Part shown: piece after piece, positions 35,980-44,023 of the stretch | Numbering within the stretch: position 1 is the stretch's first letter | Layout of the letters: each line of letters opens with the position of its first letter | Position numbers and translations under genes: made by a program | Assembly: GCF_015209725.1 (NCBI RefSeq) | Contig: NZ_CP063656.1 | Span: 2,091,001 to 2,155,000 of the forward strand | Length of the DNA: 64,000 nt | DNA from: Lysobacter ciconiae | GTDB lineage: Bacteria > Pseudomonadota > Gammaproteobacteria > Xanthomonadales > Xanthomonadaceae | Direction of reading: 5' to 3' | Notes under the pieces: model-generated | Seen by the model: the letters and a program-made list of their open reading frames with translations, nothing else | Told to the model about the DNA's origin: nothing | Database searches by the model: none

Positions 35980-37023
35980 TCAGGCATCGACGTGGACCAG
36001 CAAGCGGACCGCGGCCGGATCGGCCACCGCCAGCAGGACCCGCTCCAGCATCAGCCACGGATCGCCGGGCTCACGCCCCTTGGCCATGCGGTCGACCGCC
36101 CCGATGCGCGAGACGAAAGCGTCCCAGCGCGCCGGCGGATGGCGCTGCAGGGCGCGCTGGTACATCGGCTGCTTGGAATCCCAGACGCGCTGCGCCTTGA
36201 ACTCGGCCGAGAGGTTGCCGCCGCGGGCCTTGATCCGCGACAGCGCGGCGGTGCGCTGCAGTTCGATCACGACCATTCCCAGCAAAGCGGGGACCGCCTC
36301 GCCTTCGGCGCGCAGGCCGGCGAGCATCCGCGAGACCTGCAGCGGCTGGCCGTTCATCGCCGCGTCGATCAGGCGGAACACGTCGTAACGCGCCGCATCG
36401 GCGACCAGCGACTCCATCCGCGCCAGGTCCAGGCTGCCGCCGTCGGCGAGCAGCGCCAGCTTGTCGATCTCCTGCGCAGCGGCCAGCAGATTGCCGTCGA
36501 TACGTTCCACGAGGCGTTGCACGGCATCGGCGTCGGCACGCACGCCGCGCGAACGCAGCCGCTGCTCGACCCAGCCGGGAAGTTCGTGCGGCTTGATCGG
36601 CCAAGCGATCGCGATTTTGCCGATGCCCTCGATCGCCGCGCTCCACTTGCCGGCGTGCTTGCGAGTCCATTCACCGGCGGTGACCAGCAGCACCACGTCG
36701 GCCGGCGGATCGGCGCAGAACCGGCAGATCAGCTCGCCTCCGATCTTTCCCGGCTTGCCGGTGGGAAGACGCAGCTCCAGCAGGCGGCGACTGGAAAACA
36801 GGCCCGGCGAACCAAAGCTGGCCGCCATCGCGTCCCAGTCGGGCTCGCGACTGCCTTCGCTGTCGAAGACTTCGCGCTCCGTGATGCCCTGTGCGCGGGC
36901 GGCGGCGCGTACCGCGTCGGCGGCCTCCAGCACCCGCAGCGGCTCGGCGCCGGCGATCAGGTAGGCCGGCGCCAAGGTTCCCGATCCGAGCTGGGCGGCC
37001 AGCTGTTCGGGTTTGAGCTCCAT
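35980..37023 (-). CDS. holA: DNA polymerase III delta subunit
   Basis: Clamp-loader subunit that opens the beta clamp. The 347-residue product begins MELKPEQLAAQLGSGTLAPAY and LIAGAEPLRVLEAADAVR, typical of HolA. It has the delta-specific helical regions (RRLLELRLPTGKPGKIGG, ERIDGNLLAAAQEIDKLALL) and a three-domain AAA-like architecture without a functional P-loop. Two bases separate it from the lptE stop. Co-transcription with leuS and lptE is likely, as in E. coli. Confidence 0.95.
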   Translation of the reverse strand: MELKPEQLAAQLGSGTLAPAYLIAGAEPLRVLEAADAVRAAARAQGITEREVFDSEGSREPDWDAMAASFGSPGLFSSRRLLELRLPTGKPGKIGGELICRFCADPPADVVLLVTAGEWTRKHAGKWSAAIEGIGKIAIAWPIKPHELPGWVEQRLRSRGVRADADAVQRLVERIDGNLLAAAQEIDKLALLADGGSLDLARMESLVADAARYDVFRLIDAAMNGQPLQVSRMLAGLRAEGEAVPALLGMVVIELQRTAALSRIKARGGNLSAEFKAQRVWDSKQPMYQRALQRHPPARWDAFVSRIGAVDRMAKGREPGDPWLMLERVLLAVADPAAVRLLVHVDA

Positions 37024-37025
37024 GC

Positions 37026-37670
37026 TCAGGGTTGGGAGCCGGGCGTCGGCTCGGTTCCGTCATCGGTGGGAACCGGCGGCGGTGGGGGCGGCGGCGGCAT
37101 CGCTTCGGCGGCATCCATCGCGGCCCTGGCGGCGTCGGTGGTGTGCTGGAACACCTCGGAGGCATCCTGGGACGCGGTGTCCACGCTGCCGGCGGCGTCG
37201 ATCCGGCGCAGGATCGAGGCGGCCATCTCGCGCTGCAGTTCACGCACCAGGATCTCGCGCTCGCCTTCGGTGCCGATCGAATTGTTCGGTACCGAGATGT
37301 AGTCGCGCGAGAGTTCGATGTTCTGCTGCGGCACCAGCACGGTGCCGTCGCCATTGCGCATCTCGAACACCACCGCGTAGCGCAGGCTGAACTCCTGCGC
37401 ACGGCCGCGGGCATCGACGCTCAACGGGGTATCGCCCCAGCGCTCGGCCTTGATCTCCAGCACCGCCGCGTTGCGTTCCGCCGCGCTTGCCGGGGTAGCG
37501 CCGGCGCGGGTGAGCGACTGTTGCAGACGATCGGCCAGCGGGCTGTAGCGGCTCTTGGAGACCACCTTGACCGGATCAAGGTCGGCCGGCAGCGTCAGTG
37601 CATCACGCAACTGGAAACCACAGGCGGACACGGTCAGCACGAGGGCGAGAGGCAGCAGGCGTCGGATCAT
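37026..37670 (-). CDS. lptE: LPS-assembly lipoprotein LptE
   Basis: Outer-membrane lipoprotein plugging the LptD barrel during lipopolysaccharide insertion. The 214-residue product has a lipoprotein signal peptide with lipobox LTVSAC and acylated Cys17, then GFQLRDALTLP, the start of the mature family domain. The domain ends around residue 160. About 50 further residues follow: a helical stretch, then eight consecutive prolines (192-199) and a Thr/Pro/Gly-rich end that the E. coli protein does not have. ATG 37670 is fixed by the signal peptide. It follows leuS by 74 nt in the conserved order. Confidence 0.93.
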   Translation of the reverse strand: MIRRLLPLALVLTVSACGFQLRDALTLPADLDPVKVVSKSRYSPLADRLQQSLTRAGATPASAAERNAAVLEIKAERWGDTPLSVDARGRAQEFSLRYAVVFEMRNGDGTVLVPQQNIELSRDYISVPNNSIGTEGEREILVRELQREMAASILRRIDAAGSVDTASQDASEVFQHTTDAARAAMDAAEAMPPPPPPPPVPTDDGTEPTPGSQP

Positions 37671-37744
37671 CGAGGCAGTCTGAAGGAGGCGGATGGGTGC
37701 AGCAAGCATAAAGCGCGGCTGCGCACTGGCGTGGAAGGCAGGGT

Positions 37745-40525
37745 TCAGCCGGCGACGATGTTGACGATCTTGCCCGGCACCACGATCACCTTGCGCACCG
37801 TGAGGCCGGACAGGAAGTGCGCCACGTGCGGCTCGGCCAGAGCCATCTTCTCCACCTCGGCGTTGTCCATGCCGACCGGAGCCTCGATCTTGCCGCGCAG
37901 CTTGCCGTTGACCTGCACCGCCATCACCACCGCATCGCGCACCAGCGCGGCCTCGTCGACCTGCGGGAACGGCACGTCTTCCAGCAGCGTCTCGGCATGG
38001 CCCAGCGCCTGCCACAGCGCATGGCTGGTGTGTGGGGTCACCGGGTTGAGCAGCAGCACCATCGCCTCCAGGGCCTCGTGGCGCACGGCCCGGCCCTGGT
38101 CGCTCATGTCCTTGAACCTGCTGACGTGGTTGAGCAGCTCCATCAGCGCGGCGATCGCGGTATTGAAGGCGTGGCGGCGGCCGTAGTCGTCGCCGACCTT
38201 GCCGATGGTCTGGTGCAGCTGGCGGCGCAGGGTCTTCTGGCCGGCGTCCATCGCGGCCGGATCCACCGGCGGGTGGTCGGGCTGGGATGCGTGGGTGACC
38301 ACCTCGCGCCAGAACCGGCGCAGGAACCGCGCCATGCCTTCCACGCCGGCCTCGTTCCACTCCAGCGACAGCTCGGGCGGCGCGGCGAACATCGAGAACA
38401 GGCGCACGGTGTCGGCGCCGTACCGGTCCACCATGGTGCGCGGATCTACGCCGTTGTTCTTGGACTTGGACATCTTCTCGATGCCACCGATCACCACCGG
38501 CTGGCCGTCGGCCTTCAGCGTCGCTCCGGTGATGCGGCCGCGCTCGTCACGGACGATCTCCACCTCGGCCGGATTGATCCAGTCGCGCGAACCGTTCTCG
38601 CCTTCGCGGTAGAAGGTCTCGGCGATCACCATGCCCTGGGTCAGCAGGTTGGTCGCCGGCTCGTTGCTGTCCACCAGCCCCTGGTCGCGCAGCAGGCGGT
38701 GGTAGAAACGGAAATACAGCAGGTGCAGGATCGCGTGCTCGACGCCGCCGATGTACTGGTCCACCGGCAGCCAGTGGTTGGCGCGTGCATCGACCTGTTC
38801 GGTCGCGCCGGGCGAGGTGTAGCGCGCGTAGTACCAGCTGGACTCCATGAAGGTATCGAAGGTGTCGGTCTCGCGCTCGGCCGCTCCGCCGCAGCCCGGG
38901 CAGGTCGTCTTGCGCCACTGCGGATCGGCCTTGATCGGCGAGGCGGTGCCCATGAACTCGACGTCCTCGGGCAGCACGACCGGCAACTGGTCCTCCGGCA
39001 CGGGCACTGCGCCGCAGGCCTCGCAATAGATGACCGGGATCGGGCAGCCCCAGTAGCGCTGGCGGCTGACGCCCCAGTCGCGCAGGCGGAAATTGACCCG
39101 GCGTGCGCCACGGCCCTCCGCTTCCAGCCGCGCGGCCAGCGCGTCGAAGGCCTGCTGAAAGTCCATGCCGTCGTATTCGCCGGAGTTCACCAGCCAGCCG
39201 CGCTCGGTATAGGCGCCCTGCTCGGCGATACCCTGCTCGAAGTCGCTGACCACCTGCACCGCCGCGCCGGTGTCATAGGCGTCGGTCGAGCCCTGCGTCC
39301 CCAGTGCGCTGGCCATAGGATCGGCATGCCGGCCCAGGTCCTGGCCGATCTCACGCACGGCATCGCGTACCGAATCGGGCACGACCACCATCCTGATCGG
39401 CAACTGGTAGCGACGGGCGAACTCCCAGTCCCGCTGGTCATGGCCGGGCACCGCCATCACGGCGCCGGTGCCGTAGCTCATCAGCACGAAGTTGGCGACG
39501 AACACCGGCAGCTCTTCGCCGCTGATCGGGTGGATCGCGCGCAGGCCTGTGTCCATCCCGCGCTTTTCCTGGGTCTCCAGTTCCGCCTCGGTGGCCCCGC
39601 CCTTGCGCAGGTCGGCGACGAAGTCGGCCAGGCCGGTGTCGTTGGCGGCGGCGTGCGCGGCCAGCGGATGCTCGGCAGCGATGGAGAGAAAGGTCACCCC
39701 CATCAGGGTGTCCGGGCGGGTGGTGTAGACGGTCAGGGGCTCGAGCTCTGCCCCCACGGCATCGCGCACGGCGAAGGTGATGTCGAGGCCCTCGCTGCGC
39801 CCGAGCCAGTTGCGCTGCATGGTCTTGACCGCGTCCGGCCAACCCGGCAGATGGTCCAGGCCGTCCAGCAATTCCTGTGCGTAGTCGGTGATCTTCAGGA
39901 ACCACTGCGGGATTTCGCGCTTTTCCACCATCGCGCCGGTGCGCCAGCCGCGGCCGTCGATCACCTGCTCGTTGGCCAGCACGGTCTGGTCGACCGGATC
40001 CCAGTTGACCACCGAGTTCTTTCGGTACGCCAGGCCCTGCTTCATCAGGCGCACGAACATGCGTTGCTCGTGCACGTAGTAGGACGGCTCGCAGGTGGCG
40101 AATTCGCGCGACCAGTCAATGGCGTAGCCCATCTGCCGTAGCTGTGCCTTCATGTGGCCGATGTTGGCGTAGGTCCACTGCGCCGGCGCGGTGTGGTGCT
40201 TGATCGCCGCGTTCTCCGCCGGAAGGCCGAACGCGTCCCAGCCCATCGGCTGCAGCACGTTGTGTCCGGTCATACGCTTGTAGCGGCTGATCACGTCGCT
40301 GATGGTGTAGTTGCGCACGTGGCCCATGTGCAGCGCGCCGGAGGGATACGGCAGCATCGACAGGCAATAGAACTTCGGCTTGGCCGAGCTCTCGTCGACC
40401 TCGAACGCGCGGGTGTCGTCCCAGTAGCGCTGGGCCGCCGTCTCCAGCGCATGCGGCTCGAAACCGGACCCGCCGGCGCTGCCGGGGTCATTGCTGCGGG
40501 GGTCGGCGGAGGCTTCGATGGGCAC
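37745..40525 (-). CDS. leuS: Leucyl-tRNA synthetase
   Basis: Class I synthetase with CP1 editing domain. The 926-residue product has the HIGH-type motif HMGH in YPSGALHMGHVRNY, GWDAFGLPAENAAI, the editing-domain segments TTRPDTLMGVT and GTGAVMAVPGHDQRDWEFA, and the KMSKS loop (KMSKSKNNGVD). The start is uncertain: no ATG lies near the conserved core, and a GTG at 40525 gives a 30-residue leader before FEPHALETAAQRYWDD; the frame is open to 40636. It is the first gene of the leuS-lptE-holA-nadD-rsfS-rlmH run. Confidence 0.95.
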   Translation of the reverse strand: MPIEASADPRSNDPGSAGGSGFEPHALETAAQRYWDDTRAFEVDESSAKPKFYCLSMLPYPSGALHMGHVRNYTISDVISRYKRMTGHNVLQPMGWDAFGLPAENAAIKHHTAPAQWTYANIGHMKAQLRQMGYAIDWSREFATCEPSYYVHEQRMFVRLMKQGLAYRKNSVVNWDPVDQTVLANEQVIDGRGWRTGAMVEKREIPQWFLKITDYAQELLDGLDHLPGWPDAVKTMQRNWLGRSEGLDITFAVRDAVGAELEPLTVYTTRPDTLMGVTFLSIAAEHPLAAHAAANDTGLADFVADLRKGGATEAELETQEKRGMDTGLRAIHPISGEELPVFVANFVLMSYGTGAVMAVPGHDQRDWEFARRYQLPIRMVVVPDSVRDAVREIGQDLGRHADPMASALGTQGSTDAYDTGAAVQVVSDFEQGIAEQGAYTERGWLVNSGEYDGMDFQQAFDALAARLEAEGRGARRVNFRLRDWGVSRQRYWGCPIPVIYCEACGAVPVPEDQLPVVLPEDVEFMGTASPIKADPQWRKTTCPGCGGAAERETDTFDTFMESSWYYARYTSPGATEQVDARANHWLPVDQYIGGVEHAILHLLYFRFYHRLLRDQGLVDSNEPATNLLTQGMVIAETFYREGENGSRDWINPAEVEIVRDERGRITGATLKADGQPVVIGGIEKMSKSKNNGVDPRTMVDRYGADTVRLFSMFAAPPELSLEWNEAGVEGMARFLRRFWREVVTHASQPDHPPVDPAAMDAGQKTLRRQLHQTIGKVGDDYGRRHAFNTAIAALMELLNHVSRFKDMSDQGRAVRHEALEAMVLLLNPVTPHTSHALWQALGHAETLLEDVPFPQVDEAALVRDAVVMAVQVNGKLRGKIEAPVGMDNAEVEKMALAEPHVAHFLSGLTVRKVIVVPGKIVNIVAG

Positions 40526-40709
40526 GGGCGTGGAACCGGAGACAGATGGACCGGAAAGCCTAACCCAGCGCCTCCCTTGCCGCCATGCGGGTGGGTCCGG
40601 AAACCGTCCGCGACGCTCCGCAGACCCGGTTTGCACCGGTACTTTCGCGCCACGCGCGTGGTGCGTGCACGTGCTTCAATCGATCCCACCCTCGCCACCG
40701 GATACCGCC

Positions 40710-42026
40710 GTGCCGACTCGCCTCTCCTGCGCCCTGCTTGCCCTTGCCGTGCTGCCCGTCGCCGCGCTGCCAGCCACCGCGCTTGCCGCCGACGGCGCCA
40801 GCGCCCTGCACTGCGGAAAGCTGTTCGACAGCCGCGCCGGCAAGATCCTCGGCCCGCACACGGTGCTGGTGCGCGATGGCCGCGTGGAGCGGATCGTCAG
40901 CGGCGGCAATGCCAGCGTCGCCGGCGCCACCAACGTCGATCTCTCCGGCCACACCTGCATGCCCGGCTGGACCGACCTGCACGTGCACCTGGGCAGCCAG
41001 TCCAGCCCGGACAGCTACTCGGAAGGCTTCCGCTTGGACGACATCGACTACGCGTTCCGCGCGGTCGGCTACGCACGACAGACGCTGCTGGCCGGCTTCA
41101 CCAGCGTGCGCGACCTCGGCGGCGAGGTGGCGCCGCACCTGCGCGATGCGATCAACCAGGGACTGGTCGACGGCCCGCGGATCTGGGCGGCCGGCAAGTC
41201 GATTGCCACCACCGGCGGCCACGCCGACCCCACCAACGGCTACAACTCCGCGCTGTCGCACCTGATCGGCCCGCCCGGACCGACCCAGGGCGTCATCAAT
41301 TCGGTCGACGATGCCCGACAGGCGGTGCGGCAGCGGTACAAGGACGGCAGCGACGTGATCAAGATCACTGCCACCGGTGGCGTGCTGTCGTACGCCAAAT
41401 CCGGTGACGCGCCGCAGTTCCGCGTCGACGAGATCCAGTCCATTGTCGACACCGCCACGGACTACGGCTACCGCGTCGCCGCGCACGCCCACGGCGAGGA
41501 AGGCATGCGCCGCGCCGTCGAGGCGGGCGTGACCAGCATCGAGCACGGCACCTACATGAGCGACGAGGTCATGGCGCTGATGAAGCGCAAGGGGACCTGG
41601 TACATCCCGACCATCTACGCCGGCCGCTTCGTGGCCGACAAGGCAAAGATCGACGGCTACTTTCCGGCCGTCGTCCGGCCAAAGGCGGAAAAGATCGGCG
41701 CGCTGATCCAGGCGACTGCCGGCAAGGCCTACCGGTCCGGCGTGAAAATGGCCTTCGGCACCGACATGGGCGTCGGTCCGCACGGCGACAACGCGCGCGA
41801 GTTCGTCTACCTCACCGAAGCCGGCGTGCCGGCCGCGGTGGCCCTGCAGATGGCCACCATCCGCGCCGCCGAGGTGCTCGGCGTCGACGACCAGGGCGTG
41901 ATCGACAGCGGCAAGCGCGCCGACATCATCGCCGTGCAGGGCGACCCGGTCGAAGACATCAACCGGGTGCTGGATGTCCGCTTCGTGATGAAGGACGGGG
42001 TGATCTACAAGCAACCGGACGCCTAG
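40710..42026 (+). CDS. Secreted amidohydrolase-family metal-dependent hydrolase
   Basis: The 438-residue product has a signal peptide (about 1-27, ending ATALAADG) and an amidohydrolase TIM barrel with a two-metal site. Recognisable motifs are HVHLG, the bridging carboxylated Lys in VIKITATGG, AHAHGEEGM, SIEHGTYM, and FGTDMGVGPHG with the catalytic Asp. This pattern matches the imidazolonepropionase-like/Xaa-Pro dipeptidase subgroup, members of which hydrolyse dipeptides or N-acyl amino acids. The exact substrate cannot be read from sequence. The GTG at 40710 was chosen because the signal peptide begins there. It is divergent from leuS and convergent with the Xre gene. Confidence 0.88.
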   Translation: MPTRLSCALLALAVLPVAALPATALAADGASALHCGKLFDSRAGKILGPHTVLVRDGRVERIVSGGNASVAGATNVDLSGHTCMPGWTDLHVHLGSQSSPDSYSEGFRLDDIDYAFRAVGYARQTLLAGFTSVRDLGGEVAPHLRDAINQGLVDGPRIWAAGKSIATTGGHADPTNGYNSALSHLIGPPGPTQGVINSVDDARQAVRQRYKDGSDVIKITATGGVLSYAKSGDAPQFRVDEIQSIVDTATDYGYRVAAHAHGEEGMRRAVEAGVTSIEHGTYMSDEVMALMKRKGTWYIPTIYAGRFVADKAKIDGYFPAVVRPKAEKIGALIQATAGKAYRSGVKMAFGTDMGVGPHGDNAREFVYLTEAGVPAAVALQMATIRAAEVLGVDDQGVIDSGKRADIIAVQGDPVEDINRVLDVRFVMKDGVIYKQPDA

Positions 42027-42078
42027 CCCGGTCGCCCAACAAAGCTGCTACCGAATCGGATAGCGCGCTAAGCAGTGC

Positions 42079-42297
42079 TCATGGGGTACGCGGCCACTGG
42101 AAAACCTCGTCGATGCCAACCTTGAACGCGTGTGCGATCCGGAACGCGAGTTCCAGCGACGGCGCGTACTTCCCCGCCTCCAGCGCGATGATCGTCTGCC
42201 GGGTCACGCCGCACGCTTCGGCCAGCGCCTGCTGGGTCATCTCGCCGCGGGCAAACCGCAACGCGCGGATGGAATTTTGGATGGGCGTCGATGCCAT
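42079..42297 (-). CDS. Small Xre-family transcriptional regulator
   Basis: A 72-residue helix-turn-helix protein of the minimal Xre/YozG type: IRALRFARGEMTQQALAEACGVTRQTI with the HTH at about residues 17-40, then ALEAGKYAPSLELAFRIAHAF. Such short regulators often pair with a membrane protein and control their own promoter. The ATG at 42297 follows the membrane-protein stop by 11 nt, so the pair is an operon behind the promoter with two inverted repeats near 42961-43017. Confidence 0.9.
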   Translation of the reverse strand: MASTPIQNSIRALRFARGEMTQQALAEACGVTRQTIIALEAGKYAPSLELAFRIAHAFKVGIDEVFQWPRTP

Positions 42298-42308
42298 GCC
42301 GCCGGGCC

Positions 42309-42938
42309 TCAGTGCCGGTCGCGCCAGTAGTAGATGGCCGTCCCGAGGTATTCGAGCAGGCAGCTGAGCATGAGTCCAAGGATCAACAGGTTGGCGATCA
42401 CCAGGTGACTGGCCCACTGCAGACGGTCCTGAGGCGACAGTCCAAGTATCCCGGCCACACCGACACAAAACGCGACCAGCCCAAAACGTCCCCAACCCGC
42501 AGCCTTGGCCGCGATTTCGCGGTCGCGCTCGTCTTCCGTCACCGCCTCGCTCCAGCGCCTGGCCAGGACCCCGCGCAGCACGCTCCAGGCGATCAGCAAC
42601 GCGACCAGGTTGCGCACGACCCGGCCCGTAACGGGATCGTTCCAGACGGTTGCCGCCCTGAAGGCGTCAACGTTCGAGACCAGATAGGCAACCGCGGCGG
42701 CCATGAAGACGGTGCCGATCCACGCGTTCCACTCGCCCGGCGAGGCGGCCTCGGCGACCGCGTCCCGCGGCAGGCGGCTGACGGCGAACAGCGAGACCCA
42801 CGCGGTGGTGATCAGCAGCACCATGCCGACGTGGCCGGTATCCAGCCCCAGCAGTGAATCCGGGCTGGCGAGCAACAACCACAGCGCAAACATCGCCGAC
42901 AACAGCAAGCCGAGACCGCTCCAACGATTCACGATCAT
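42309..42938 (-). CDS. Multi-pass membrane protein paired with Xre regulator
   Basis: The 209-residue product has about six hydrophobic helices (near residues 8-28, 36-53, 72-90, 105-122, 150-168, 180-200) and a short charged cytoplasmic loop RRWSEAVTEDERDREIAAKA. It resembles the DUF2178-like membrane partners of small Xre regulators, but I do not recognise a defined family. The start ATG is preceded by GGAGGAG at 6-nt spacing, a strong site. It is the first gene of a two-gene operon. The role is unknown; a regulator-sequestering or stress-sensing function is only a guess from the pairing. Confidence 0.75.
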   Translation of the reverse strand: MIVNRWSGLGLLLSAMFALWLLLASPDSLLGLDTGHVGMVLLITTAWVSLFAVSRLPRDAVAEAASPGEWNAWIGTVFMAAAVAYLVSNVDAFRAATVWNDPVTGRVVRNLVALLIAWSVLRGVLARRWSEAVTEDERDREIAAKAAGWGRFGLVAFCVGVAGILGLSPQDRLQWASHLVIANLLILGLMLSCLLEYLGTAIYYWRDRH

Positions 42939-42960
42939 GGTGTCTCCTCCACCGCACTAA

Positions 42961-43017
42961 ATGTACGTTCGAAGTTACATCGAATTCACCGGATGTCAAC
43001 TACGTTTTACATCCGGT
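42961..43017. promoter_or_regulatory. Promoter with two inverted repeats (probable Xre operators)
   Basis: The gap between the membrane-protein/Xre operon (minus) and the thioredoxin-TPR gene (plus) holds two inverted repeats. IR1 is ATGTA...TACAT at 42961-42980, centred on palindromic TTCGAA. IR2 has perfect 9-bp arms ACCGGATGT (42988-42996) and ACATCCGGT (43009-43017). A perfect minus-strand -35, TTGACA (42994-42999), lies on IR2, and a weak -10 (TAACTT) falls about 16 nt further, inside IR1. Both repeats contain an ATGT/ACAT core. This layout is typical of autorepression by the downstream Xre protein; that link is inferred. Confidence 0.65.
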
Positions 43018-43074
43018 TGGAATCCGCGGCGCCGCCACCATCTAGGCCTGTGAACTTCATCTGCGAGTAGCCCG

Positions 43075-43956
43075 ATGCCTGCACTGCCCGACGCCCCGCC
43101 CGCCCGCCACGTTTTCAATGCCACCACCGCCGGCTTTGAAACCGATGTCCTGCAGAAGTCCATGCAGACGCCGGTTCTGGTCGACTTCTGGGCGCCGTGG
43201 TGCGAGCCGTGCAAGCAACTGGGCCCGGTGCTGGAGAAGCTCGCGGCCGAGTATCACGGCAGTTTCCAGCTGGCCAAGGTCGAGGTCGACCAGGAACCGC
43301 AGCTGGCGGAAGCCTTCCAAGTCCGCTCCATTCCGACCGTGTTCCTGGTCAAGGACGGCCAGATCGCAGACGGCTTCCCTGGCGTGCTGCCGGAGGGACA
43401 GATCCGCGAATTCCTCAAGCAGCACGGTGTGGAACCCGCCCAAGCCCCTGCGGCGGCCGACGACGCCGCGGCGCCGGTCCCCGTCGACCCCCAGGCCGAG
43501 GTCGCGCGCCTGCGCGCCGCCGTGGCCGAAGCGCCCGACAATGCCGAGCTGCGGCTGGACCTCGCGCTCGCCCTGCTCAAGACCGACCAGGCCGACGAGG
43601 CCACCGGCCTGCTGGAAGGGCTGCCGGCCAACCTGGCGACCGACGATCGCACCGTCCATGCGCGTGCGCGGCTTGCCTTCCTTGCCCTGGCCAGCACCGC
43701 GCCGAGCCTCGAAGAGCTGCAGCAATCGGTCGCCACGGATCCCGACGACCTGCGCGCGCGCCATCTGCTGGGCGCCCGACACATCGTCGCCGGCAATCCG
43801 GAGGCGGCGATGGAGCAGTTCATCGAGATGCTGGCACGTGACCGCAACTTCGACGGCGGCCTGCCCCGCACGGCGCTGATCGATGCCTTCCGCATTACCG
43901 ACGACACCGCGCTGGTCGGTCGCTACCGCCGGCGGATGTCGTCGTTGCTGTTCTAA
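43075..43956 (+). CDS. cnoX: Thioredoxin-TPR co-chaperone (CnoX/YbbN family)
   Basis: Holdase/co-chaperone of 293 residues. An N-terminal thioredoxin domain (about 10-115) has the active site WCEPC, with the cysteines at 43 and 46. Helical TPR-like repeats fill residues 140-293 (AEVARLRAAVAEAPDNAELRLDLALALLK, LLEGLPANL, LLGARHIVAG). E. coli YbbN has lost one active-site cysteine; here both are present, so thiol-disulphide exchange is possible. There is no signal peptide, so it acts in the cytosol. It is divergent from the Xre operon and shares the intergenic region with the inverted repeats. Confidence 0.9.
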   Translation: MPALPDAPPARHVFNATTAGFETDVLQKSMQTPVLVDFWAPWCEPCKQLGPVLEKLAAEYHGSFQLAKVEVDQEPQLAEAFQVRSIPTVFLVKDGQIADGFPGVLPEGQIREFLKQHGVEPAQAPAAADDAAAPVPVDPQAEVARLRAAVAEAPDNAELRLDLALALLKTDQADEATGLLEGLPANLATDDRTVHARARLAFLALASTAPSLEELQQSVATDPDDLRARHLLGARHIVAGNPEAAMEQFIEMLARDRNFDGGLPRTALIDAFRITDDTALVGRYRRRMSSLLF

Positions 43957-44023
43957 GGCAGCGCATAACCGCACGACCGCGCCTTAACCGGGCATGGGCA
44001 ATGCTGCAGGACTGGAGGTGCCC

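Noticed and set aside
37817..40141. 774-codon plus-strand frame opposite leuS
   Set aside because: Antisense to a certain aminoacyl-tRNA synthetase gene, with His/Gln/Val-rich translation and no domain.
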